In this document: one piece after another, positions 1-6,184 of the stretch
How the letters are laid out: the number at the start of each line of letters is the position of its first letter
Position numbering within the stretch: position 1 is the first letter of the stretch
NCBI GenBank assembly: GCA_040766985.1
Contig: JAXGPL010000029.1
Span: forward strand, 1 to 19,532
Origin: JAXGPL01 sp040766985
Lineage (GTDB): Bacteria > Bacillota > Sulfobacillia > JAUYEG01
Direction of reading: 5' to 3'
DNA length: 19,532 nucleotides
Translations under genes and position numbers: made by a program
Notes under the pieces: model-generated
Databases searched by the model: none
What the model saw: the letters and a program-made list of their open reading frames with translations, nothing else
Told to the model about the DNA's origin: nothing

Positions 1-1
1 G

Positions 2-142
2 GGCGGGCCGGACTGGGGTTACTTCAGCATCAGTGTGCCGGAGCCGGACCCGATGCCTCGCTACTTTCGCGTCTACAGCACCAGCGCCGAGGACGGGCGG
101 ATGCAGGACCTGGTGATGATCGACCTGGCGGCGCCGAGGTAG
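2..142 (+). CDS. C-terminal end of a Gmad2-like protein (5' end outside window)
   Basis: Only the last 46 codons are present, read in frame 2 and ending in TAG at 140-142. The residues (…DWGYFSISV…RYFRVYSTSAEDGRMQDL…) show a Trp-x-x-Phe beta-strand, then a strand with 'VYSTSAEDG' and a final hydrophobic strand. This resembles the end of the Gmad2 immunoglobulin-like domain found in secreted bacterial proteins. Reading: a secreted or envelope protein whose bulk lies upstream. The family assignment rests on a short stretch and is tentative; that the stretch is coding is more secure because composition and frame are clean to the stop. Confidence 0.6.
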   Translation, partial: GGPDWGYFSISVPEPDPMPRYFRVYSTSAEDGRMQDLVMIDLAAPR

Positions 143-200
143 CGGCCCTCACTTCTGACGCCGGCATCCCGCATTCGAGCATACAAGCATACCAGCTGGT

Positions 201-908
201 TTACTCCGGCAGGAGCCGGTGCACACTGGCCTGCACCGGCGTGGTCCTGCTTCCTGAAGCCGCGGCACAGCCGGCGGGCGTCATCACTTCAACCCGGGCG
301 TATCTGCCGTCCTTAGCCGCCCCGCAGCAGACGACCAGGCATTCGCCAATCCGCCCGGTGCCCTGGCCCTCGTGGATGTGGCCGCAGATCACCGCATCAA
401 ACGGCAGCCGCTCCACGGCTTCGCGCACGGGCCGGCTGCCGGGCAGGCGGATGGTCTGGCCGGAGGCGGTTTCAACGGAAGCACCCTCCGGCGGCGCGTG
501 GGCAATCAGGATCTTGACCCCGGCATCCGCGATCGCCGCGTAACCCTTCTCGATCCACCCGGCCGCGACGTCGTCCGCCACGAACCAACTGGTCATCACC
601 CACGGCGGCGCGCTCGCGACCCCGCAGAAACCGACCCCTTCAACCGTTCGCCCTTCCGCCCGGACGTTGTAGCCGACCTTGGTGAGTAGCGCGTCAACCT
701 GCGCCCCGTCGCAGTTGCCCGCGACGGCCAGCACCGGCAGGTGCGTCGCAGCCAGACGGCGGACCACGCTGGACAGGCCATCCGCGTCCAGAAACCGAAC
801 CATATCGCCCGCCACGATCAGGAGATCCGACGCACCGGCCCCCGTGGTGAGGATCTCGTCCAACCGGTCAGTGCGGCCGTGGATGTCCGATACCGCGAGG
901 ATGTGCAT
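201..908 (-). CDS. metallophosphoesterase (calcineurin-like phosphatase)
   Basis: A 235-residue protein of the calcineurin-like metallophosphoesterase superfamily, the small YfcE-like type that hydrolyses phosphoesters with a two-metal centre. The metal-binding signatures appear in order: SDIHG (Asp8, His10), AGDM (Asp35), GNCD (Asn65), AHAPP (His137) and CGHIHEG (His177, His179). The His of the classic GNH motif is Cys here, which is common in this subfamily. There is no signal peptide, so it is cytosolic. The ATG at 908-906 is chosen because it starts directly at the conserved first strand (MHILAVSDIHG) and overlaps the upstream gene's TGA by one base, indicating translational coupling. An upstream extension in the same frame to 1094 is antisense to that gene's coding sequence and unlikely to be used. 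The substrate cannot be deduced. Confidence 0.9.
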   Translation of the reverse strand: MHILAVSDIHGRTDRLDEILTTGAGASDLLIVAGDMVRFLDADGLSSVVRRLAATHLPVLAVAGNCDGAQVDALLTKVGYNVRAEGRTVEGVGFCGVASAPPWVMTSWFVADDVAAGWIEKGYAAIADAGVKILIAHAPPEGASVETASGQTIRLPGSRPVREAVERLPFDAVICGHIHEGQGTGRIGECLVVCCGAAKDGRYARVEVMTPAGCAAASGSRTTPVQASVHRLLPE

Positions 909-1087
909 CAATGACGAATCCCCCAGCGCAGGAGGCGAAGGACGACTGCGATCGGAATGACCAGGAACAGCACCCCAAGGACTATCAGGATGAACGTTGG
1001 TATCACAACCGCCAGAATCGTCGCCACCAGGAAGATGCCCCCCGCCGCTGCGAGCAGCACCAACAGCCCTACGATCAATCCACCCAC
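908..1087 (-). CDS. small two-helix membrane protein upstream of the phosphoesterase
   Basis: A 59-residue hydrophobic protein starting at GTG (1087-1085). Residues 3-30 and 32-50 form two hydrophobic segments (…GGLIVGLLVLLAAAGG… and …FILIVLGVLFLVIP…), followed by a short basic tail (RLLRWGIRH), so it is probably an inner-membrane hairpin. A GGGAAGGGAG ribosome-binding site lies about ten bases upstream of the GTG. Its TGA shares the A with the ATG of the phosphoesterase, so the two form an operon with coupled translation. I do not recognise the family. Longer in-frame extensions to 1267 are polar and Arg/Gly-rich and look non-coding. Confidence 0.6.
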   Translation of the reverse strand: MGGLIVGLLVLLAAAGGIFLVATILAVVIPTFILIVLGVLFLVIPIAVVLRLLRWGIRH

Positions 1088-1287
1088 GCCACACCGCTCC
1101 CTTCCCGTCGCGTCCCGCCGGCCTCTGGCCGCACCCCGGCCGCGCAGGCCCACCTTCAGTAGTCCATGTACCGCCAAGTCTGATGATACACGATGATACA
1201 CTGCCTTGGCCGGTCCGGAGGGTATGCCCGGCTCAAGGTCGAATCTCGTCCCCCGCGCCGCGCACACATCGTAGGAGGGGGCCCGTT
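1088..1287. other. divergent intergenic region with a 10-bp tandem repeat
   Basis: This stretch separates the minus-strand membrane protein/phosphoesterase operon from the plus-strand flavodoxin-ferredoxin gene, so it should hold both promoters. The visible structure is a perfect direct repeat GATGATACAC at 1192-1201 and 1202-1211. It is AT-richer than its surroundings and could be a regulator site or promoter element. No convincing -35/-10 pair was identified. Confidence 0.4.
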
Positions 1288-2076
1288 ATGGACATAGCAG
1301 GTATCGCCATAGCTTGCTTTTCGCCGACTGGTACGACTAGGCGAGTTGTGGACGCCATTGCCGCGGGAACCGGCCTGCCGTTGATCGGCCGGTTCGATGT
1401 CACCCGCCCGGGGCACGCGGTGCCGGGGGCGGTCTCCGCGCAGACCCTTCTCCTCATCGGCGCTCCCGTCTATGGTGGCCGCGTCGCCGGGGAGGCGCTG
1501 CGTCGCTTCGCCGGGCTCAGGGGCAAGGGCGGCCCTGCGGTCCCGGTCGTCGTCTACGGCAACAGGCACTACGGCGATGCCCTCGTGGAGTTGGCGGATG
1601 TTGCGGCGGCTGCCGGATTCAGCTTGGCCGGTGGGGCGGCATTTGTCGGGGAGCATTCGTTTTCGAGCGCTGCGACTCCCATCGCCGCAGGCAGGCCGGA
1701 CGGCAATGACCTTGAGGCCGCAGCCGGCTTCGGCCGCCGCATCCGCGACAAACTCGCCGGGCCGCCGGCCCAACAGGCCCCGCCGGCCCTTCCGGGCACC
1801 CGCCCCTTGGAACCTGTCCGCCCGCGCACGACCCACCTGCCCCTCGTCGTCGACGCGGCGCTGTGCCGTGGCTGTGGTACCTGCGTCTCGGTCTGCCCGG
1901 TCGGGGGGATCAGCGAGGGGGGCAGGGTTTCCAACCGCCAAACCTGCCTCCACTGCTCTGCCTGCGTCAAGGCATGTCCGGCCGGCGCGCGTTCGATCCC
2001 TGGTCTGGCCGAATTCACAAGCCGCCTCGCCGAGCGCTGCCGGGAGCGGCGCGAGCCGGAGCTGTTTTTGGGGTGA
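1288..2076 (+). CDS. EFR1-type flavodoxin domain fused to 2[4Fe-4S] ferredoxin
   Basis: A 262-residue redox protein. The N-terminal ~165 residues are a flavodoxin fold with the FMN phosphate-binding loop SPTGTTR (residues 12-18) and the conserved 'LLIGAPVYGGR' strand-loop. A Pro/Ala-rich linker follows, then a bacterial ferredoxin domain with two complete cluster motifs: Cys193/196/199 with Cys203-Pro, and Cys220/223/226 with Cys230-Pro. This is the EFR1 (flavodoxin-ferredoxin) architecture, typical of anaerobes, and probably shuttles electrons between FMN and two low-potential clusters in the cytosol. The ATG at 1288 is preceded by a strong AGGAGGGGG site. It converges with a second flavodoxin 51 bases downstream. 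Electron donor and acceptor are unknown. Confidence 0.9.
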   Translation: MDIAGIAIACFSPTGTTRRVVDAIAAGTGLPLIGRFDVTRPGHAVPGAVSAQTLLLIGAPVYGGRVAGEALRRFAGLRGKGGPAVPVVVYGNRHYGDALVELADVAAAAGFSLAGGAAFVGEHSFSSAATPIAAGRPDGNDLEAAAGFGRRIRDKLAGPPAQQAPPALPGTRPLEPVRPRTTHLPLVVDAALCRGCGTCVSVCPVGGISEGGRVSNRQTCLHCSACVKACPAGARSIPGLAEFTSRLAERCRERREPELFLG

Positions 2077-2127
2077 GGTAGGTTCGCCGCCGGCGTCCAG
2101 CCCGCTGCTGGCTGCTGTCCGCCTAGA

Positions 2128-2577
2128 TCACTTGCCCCCGGCCAGCCTGCCACCCCATGCCGTGGCGCGCTCGATCTCACCGTCCTTGAGCGGCCCTTGC
2201 TTGCCCATGACGATGAAACCCTCCGGACCGGCCGCCAGCGTGCCGCCCTTAGCCTGCAGGGCATCGGCAATGCGCGGCGCAGCGAAACCAAATATCCCGA
2301 CCCAGCGCATCCCCAGTCGCGTGTCGAAAGCCGCTGCCCGCGTGCCGCGCCGCAACTCGCGGAGCCGGCCCAGAAAGTCCTGCACCGGGTTGGTCGGGCG
2401 TCCGCCCTGCACCGGTGCGCCAACCACAAGTAAGTCGACCGCTTCCAGATCGGTCGCCGTGACCGCATCGGCTCTGGCCACCTTGACCTCGCCGGCCGGC
2501 TCAAGCCCCGCGGCGACAGCCCCCGCAATCAACTCGGTGTTACCCCATGTGGAGTCATAGACAATAAGTGCCTTCAT
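2128..2577 (-). CDS. flavodoxin
   Basis: A single flavodoxin-like domain of 149 residues. It opens MKALIVYDSTWGNTELIA, which includes the phosphate-binding loop STWGNT (residues 9-14). The second FMN-contact strand reads DLLVVGAPVQGGRP, and 'RWVGIFGFAAPRIADALQAKG' covers the third loop. It is a cytosolic one- or two-electron carrier, possibly a flavodoxin/oxidase-regulator type rather than a classic long-chain flavodoxin, as it is short. The start ATG at 2577 follows a modest purine-rich stretch (GGGTGTTGGGAAG). It is convergent with the EFR1-type gene, so the two need not be co-transcribed, but side-by-side flavodoxin genes suggest related redox work. Confidence 0.88.
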   Translation of the reverse strand: MKALIVYDSTWGNTELIAGAVAAGLEPAGEVKVARADAVTATDLEAVDLLVVGAPVQGGRPTNPVQDFLGRLRELRRGTRAAAFDTRLGMRWVGIFGFAAPRIADALQAKGGTLAAGPEGFIVMGKQGPLKDGEIERATAWGGRLAGGK

Positions 2578-2801
2578 CTTCCCAACACCCCCAACCCGGG
2601 GCTTACCTTAGTTCGGAAGTTCGGAGCGGTCGTCAGAGGCCCTGCGTAGAGTTGACATTTGGAAGCGCGGGCATGGTATGCACCTTCAGGGGGCGGCTAT
2701 GAGCATGATCACAGGCCCACCGCCTGCCGCGCAGAACCATAGCGCCATGTGGTCCGACCGTGGTAATATGCTCGTAGAAACTTCACTAAGGAGGAGTCCC
2801 C
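2578..2801. promoter_or_regulatory. intergenic region with a possible promoter
   Basis: A TTGACA hexamer at 2652-2657 is followed about 18-19 bases later by TATGC(A)-like sequence. It lies upstream of a strong ribosome-binding site (GGAGGAG, 2791-2796) and an ATG at 2802. The -10 match is poor, so the promoter call is weak; the ribosome-binding site is clear. Confidence 0.3.
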
Positions 2802-3813
2802 ATGACCAAGTTCGCCGCACCGCTGGTCAGCGGCCCCAGGAGGTCGTCGTCTGCATCACTGCGGCAATCTGGCGATGTCCGCACTTCTTTGCCTACCAGG
2901 CTGCGCCAAGCCCCCTGGGAGGTTCCGATAAACGGCCCGCGCTACGACGTAGCCCGGGCGCTTTAAGATAGTCGGCCGTATGCACTCCGGAGACGAGACC
3001 TCGGCGTTATTCCGGTCGGAAAACCGGGCGGTGTTCGAGCGAGGCCTGCAGAGGCCTAACAACCGAAGGACTTGACCAGGTCGCCGCAGCCTTCGCGGAC
3101 CTGAAGATCGAGGAAGTCTTCGGTTTACTCGCCACCTTCGATCCCCGCAACGACAAGTGGCTTGAGCCAGGCGGAGGCGCCGACTCCGATTCCGGGCACG
3201 TCACGCTGATGCGCCTGGCGTGGGAGAGGTTTCTGAAGGACTGGGACACTCAGCTGGCGGGCTCAGCCGGGAGTCGCAACTGACGGGTTTCGACGCGGGC
3301 TCTCCGTTCACTGACAAGCCGTTTGTGCTCGTGCCGCTGGTTCGATGCCCCGCTTCCGGAGCCGCATGTGCTCTTCTACATGCCGGCCGCCCTCGGCACG
3401 GCACCTACCTGCTTCACTCGACTCCGGATACGCCATGATCGGCGGTGTGGGGGCGCAGCATGCGGACGCCCGAGATCGCCGGGCACGTGATCCAGACCAA
3501 CTGGCTGCGTGACCTCACCCAAGAGGAGGAAGACGTATTGCTGGCCCTGGCGGCGCGCTGATTCCTGGAAACCGTCGCCAACACCCCGCGAAGGTGCATC
3601 ATCCGCATCCTCTACAACGCCGCCAGGGACGGCACCGAGCACATGGACGGGATGATGCAGCATGCCGAGGAGATGTGGGCGGAGAACGGCTGGCCGGGCC
3701 TGGTAGCTGCTCTGGGCGAGCGTATCAACGCCACGTGGTCGGCGGGCAAGAAGCTCACTGAGCAAGACGTGTGGTCGGTACTCAACACATGGCTGGCGGA
3801 GGCGGGCGACTAG
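2802..3813 (+). pseudogene. decayed gene of unknown function (several frameshifts and an in-frame TGA)
   Basis: A strong ribosome-binding site and ATG (2802) open a reading frame that stops after 54 codons at 2964-2966. Protein-like sequence then continues in alternating frames. ATG 2980 gives …SALFRSENRAVFERGLQ… (frame 1). About 3055-3282 gives …LDQVAAAFADLKIEEVFGLL…DPRNDKWLEPGG… (frame 2). Around 3285-3400 there are pieces such as FDAGSPFTDKPFVLVPL and DAPLPEPHVLFYMPAALG. Finally 3460-3813 (frame 1) gives a helical acidic segment, interrupted by TGA at 3559-3561, that ends …DVWSVLNTWLAEAGD. TGG to TGA is the simplest reading of that stop. I do not recognise the family. It could be one gene or two. 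The coding-like composition is convincing; that all pieces belong together is inference. Confidence 0.5.
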
Positions 3814-3857
3814 CCCGCTTCCGACCCAATAGCACCCAAATACCGCTTATCGGAGGC

Positions 3858-3888
3858 TTGACTCTCCACCTACTGGAGGGTCTATCGT
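3858..3888 (+). promoter_or_regulatory. MerR-type promoter/operator with 19-bp spacer
   Basis: A -35 box TTGACT (3858-3863) and a -10-like box TATCGT (3883-3888) are separated by exactly 19 bp. The spacer contains a dyad (CTCC…GGAG) centred between them. An over-long 19-bp spacer with an internal dyad is the hallmark of promoters that MerR-family activators twist into shape. It lies about 75 bases upstream of the MerR relic and is probably its own autoregulated promoter. It is intact although the gene is not. Confidence 0.6.
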
Positions 3889-3964
3889 CATCGTTGCGGT
3901 TGGCCGCGCATGCGCGCGCTGCGGGTCGGCCGGTTTTCAGAGACGAAAGCCTCGGAGGTGGTCA

Positions 3965-4206
3965 CTGTTCAAGATCGGCAAACTGAGCCACGGTATCAGT
4001 CAGACCACGCGGTACTACGACAGGCTCGGCCTGCTCAAGCCGGCGCGGGTGGACGAATTCACGGGTTACCGCTACTACTCCGCCTCGCAGATGTCCCGCC
4101 TCAACCGCATCCTTGCCCTCAAGAGGACCTCGGCCTGTCGCTCGAGCAAGTCGGCAATCCGGCCGGCTACGTCACAGAGATCCAGGTGCCGGTTGCGAAG
4201 GCCTGA
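3965..4206 (+). pseudogene. MerR-family transcriptional regulator, internally deleted and frameshifted
   Basis: Frame 2 encodes a standard MerR winged-helix N-terminus: FKIGKLSHGISQTTRYYDRL, then GLLKPARVDEFTGYRYYS and LNRILALK. At about 4124 the frame slips by one, and reading continues as DLGLSLEQVG, the usual end of the DNA-binding domain. This is followed directly by NPAGYVTEIQVPVAKA and a stop at 4204-4206. That final motif is the last strand of the GyrI-like/AraC effector-binding domain normally found at the C-terminus of 250-300-residue MerR activators. The dimerisation helix and nearly all of the ligand domain are therefore missing. The apparent start is CTG (3965), six bases after a GGAGG site, where ATG, GTG or TTG would be expected. 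It cannot be functional as a ligand-sensing activator. Confidence 0.75.
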
Positions 4207-4320
4207 CTGACTGTGGAAGGAGAGGAGCCGCCGGTCGCCCCATCGGCTTTCCGCGGTGCCCACCGCGGTGTTGCCTATGATGCAACTTCACCCCTAGGCA
4301 ATGCCTCAAATGGTGCCGAG

Positions 4321-4470
4321 AGCATCGGAGGGGCGGCGGTGCGGTGCGGTCTGCACCCTCGACCACTCCCCAGGGGTGGCTATGGTGCGGTGTGCCACAT
4401 AGGACGTCGGCGTTGCGATGGCAATTCCACCGTTGCCTCACCCACCTATGGCGCAAGATGCACCATACCA
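4321..4470 (+). repeat. repeat B, copy 1 (~150 bp)
   Basis: Shares extensive similarity with 5319-5470 in direct orientation. Common blocks include GCGATGGCAATTCCACC, CTCACC-ACCT-TGG-GCAAGATGCACC and AGGGGTG-CTATG-TGC. By eye, roughly four of five positions match over the whole length. A related inverted fragment appears just upstream (4268-4300), next to a perfect 8-bp inverted repeat CCGCGGTG/CACCGCGG at 4251-4268. Confidence 0.7.
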
Positions 4471-4772
4471 CTCCGCAACACGCCCCGGCGCCGGTCGCAA
4501 AGTCGTAACTGGCTGGTGGCTGCCAGGCCTGCCAACTGCCATGAAAGGGAACGCCAGTCATCCGGCAGCGCCTCAGGTTCTCCCGTCCTCCGACGATGCA
4601 TCCACGTTGTTGCCATAGTCGGTACCGCTCGTCCCTCAAGGAACGTCCTCTCCGCCGCAAAATTCGTCGGTGTATGTGGGTAAGCCCACAATCTCCATGC
4701 CAGAGCTGCCCTGGGAATAGAACTCAACATCATGGCAAGCACGACAAACACAACTACCACCGTCCAGCTCAT
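4446..4772 (-). CDS. possible small membrane-anchored protein (uncertain)
   Basis: An open frame of 108 codons starting ATG at 4772. Residues 3-22 form a plausible transmembrane helix (SWTVVVVFVVLAMMLSSIPR), followed by a Trp/Pro-containing segment (WRLWAYPHTPTN). The C-terminal part runs into repeat B and becomes Arg-rich, so the original stop has probably been replaced by repeat sequence. It lies downstream of the receiver-like relic on the same strand and may have formed an operon with it. No ribosome-binding site is clear. The N-terminal ~45 residues look genuine; the rest probably is not. Confidence 0.35.
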   Translation of the reverse strand: MSWTVVVVFVVLAMMLSSIPRAALAWRLWAYPHTPTNFAAERTFLEGRAVPTMATTWMHRRRTGEPEALPDDWRSLSWQLAGLAATSQLRLCDRRRGVLRSGMVHLAP

Positions 4773-4844
4773 TCCCACGCTCTGCACAAAGTCAGATACC
4801 CCTCTCTCCGTCTGCACTGGTATCGCGAGACGCAGGCGCTTTGC

Positions 4845-5180
4845 CATATGAACTCAACCAGATCTGTGACGCTTGAGACCGCCCTGGACCGGCAGGTCGG
4901 GACGAGCATCTCCTCGCTCGACGGGTCGACGCCGATGACCACCAGGTCCGGGTGTGTACGCAGCAGCGCGACGGCAGAATCCACGGCGATGTCGCCGCCA
5001 GGTCGAACAGCGGTATGCGAGGCCCCCGCTCTCCATTGCGTGCGGCAAGCACGCACAGCCGGCCTCCATGCGGACCAGCTCAAACAGCCGGTTGGCATCA
5101 GCGTGAGCCTCGAGATGAGCCCCAATCCCGGCCAGCAGTAGGGAGTCTCCGTAGAGCAAAACCTGTGTACCTGCCGCCAA
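4845..5180 (-). pseudogene. receiver-like small protein, two frameshifts
   Basis: Three consecutive segments in three frames assemble into one small alpha/beta protein. The first is VLLYGDSLLLAGIGAHLEAH (from about 5165 downward), the second PRIPLFDLAA and the third VALLRTHPDLVVIGVDPSSE…SVTDLVEFI (ending near 4845). The order (strand-helix, a buried Asp strand 'LFDLAA', 'DLVVIGVD', and a final helix) resembles a response-regulator receiver fold without a clear phosphoacceptor context. The apparent start is TTG at 5180. Similar small receiver-like proteins are, from memory, common in Chloroflexota; that is recollection rather than something visible here. Two one-base shifts separate the segments. 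Confidence 0.55.
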
Positions 5181-5318
5181 TCCTCGCCGCTTGCTTGCTG
5201 TCCAGTGCCCAGAAGCCCCGATGCCGCGGCGCCTCGCCGCCGTGACGCATCGCCGCCCCGGCGGCGTTGGGCCTGTGGTGCATCTTGACCCCTGGACACT
5301 GCCGCGTGTGATGGCAAG

Positions 5319-5470
5319 AGCATCATAGGGTGGCGGAGATGCGATGCAATCTGCAACAATGGACCCCCGCTAGGGGTGTCTATGATGCAGTTCGCCACGG
5401 AGGACGCCTGCGGCGCGATGGCAATTCCACCATTGGCTCACCTACCTGTGGGGCAAGATGCACCGCACCG
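5319..5470 (+). repeat. repeat B, copy 2 (~150 bp)
   Basis: Direct-orientation partner of 4321-4470. It contains the shared block GCGATGGCAATTCCACC and a related 3' end (GCAAGATGCACC). The two copies bracket the receiver-like relic and the small membrane ORF, about 0.85 kb apart. Confidence 0.7.
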
Positions 5471-5545
5471 CGCTGCACCGCGCCACACCTTGACCGCACC
5501 GCACCGCGCTGCACCGCGCCACACCTTGACCGCACCGCACCGCGC
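5460..5545 (+). repeat. 36-bp tandem repeat (about 2.4 copies)
   Basis: Two identical 36-bp units (5460-5495 and 5496-5531) are followed by a partial third (5532-5545), all built from GCACC-type units and the segment GCCACACCTTGACC. It begins at the 3' edge of repeat B copy 2. No reading frame through it looks like a genuine protein. Confidence 0.85.
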
Positions 5546-5884
5546 CGCACCCGCGCCCACGGCACCACCCCGCCGCCAGGCCCCGGTCAGCCCCACCATC
5601 CCTCATCGCCAAGGTAGTTGGCGGCAAGACAGACCAACACTGGCAAGAGCGCTAATCAAGAAGCCGCGGAAGCGATAGTCCTTGTGCGGCAAGCCTTTTC
5701 CAGGAAACCCTTCCTACCGCACCGAGCCTCCCCACCACGACCGTGGTCACACTTTACCGGCCTTAGCTGCACTTGCGCTTTCCGCCAATAGCCGACGCAA
5801 ACCGACCCGCCGCCCCGAACTCTGCCGGACGAACAGGCCCGCCCCAACCCTCGCAACTACCCCTACGGACCCGAAGACTGTGGC
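5546..5884. other. non-coding stretch
   Basis: No convincing gene on either strand; the open frames are short, Arg/Pro-rich and lack ribosome-binding sites. The promoter of the downstream riboswitch-controlled transcript should lie here, but no clear -35/-10 pair is seen. Confidence 0.5.
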
Positions 5885-5980
5885 GGTTGACACCGACAAA
5901 AGGTAAACCAGCCTAAAGACTGGGACGCAAAGGCGCGGGCCTAAAGTCCTCGCCGAAACCATGGCTGCCGGGCTACCGGG
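5885..5980 (+). promoter_or_regulatory. cyclic di-GMP-I (GEMM) riboswitch aptamer, copy 1
   Basis: Carries the diagnostic conserved blocks of the c-di-GMP-I aptamer in order. These are AGGTAAACC (5901-5909), GGGACGCAAAG (about 5922-5932), the P3 arm starting CGGGCCTAAA, and the 3' block ATGGCTGCCGGGCTACC (5961-5977). The 3' end of the aptamer is also the 5' arm of the following terminator hairpin, so ligand binding and termination are mutually exclusive or linked. It controls the secreted repeat protein that starts about 200 bases downstream. Whether c-di-GMP turns the gene on or off cannot be read directly. Confidence 0.85.
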
Positions 5981-6006
5981 TATATGCCCCGTAGCCTGGC
6001 CTTTTT
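5967..6006 (+). terminator. riboswitch expression-platform terminator
   Basis: The arms GCCGGGCTAC (5967-5976) and GTAGCCTGGC (5991-6000) pair over ten bases with one G-T wobble and extend inward through GGG/CCC. A T-run CTTTTTC follows at 6001-6007. The 5' arm overlaps the aptamer. Confidence 0.85.
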
Positions 6007-6184
6007 CATCACAAGACAGCCATGGGAGCGCTCTCCGCGCCAGTGCCACGGGGCTTGGGCCTGCGTCTTCAGCCGGACCAGACGGGGTGGGGTAGAGGTG
6101 GCGGTTTCTGAGTAATGTCGGTCTCCGACCCAGGATCAGCTGGGCCACAAACCCACGTGTCACCTCGCCACGAGGAGAAGAAAT

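Noticed and set aside
1156..1953. Long minus-strand frame opposite the flavodoxin-ferredoxin gene
   Set aside because: Arg/Gly-rich shadow without motifs; the plus strand carries complete FMN and iron-sulfur motifs.
3559..3561. In-frame TGA considered as selenocysteine or recoded tryptophan
   Set aside because: The surrounding gene has several frameshifts as well, other genes in the window use TGA as a stop (e.g. 4204-4206, 2072-2076 region), and no SECIS-like hairpin was seen just downstream.
5460..5545. Tandem repeats considered as a CRISPR array
   Set aside because: The 36-bp units are directly adjacent with no unique spacers, and no cas genes are present.
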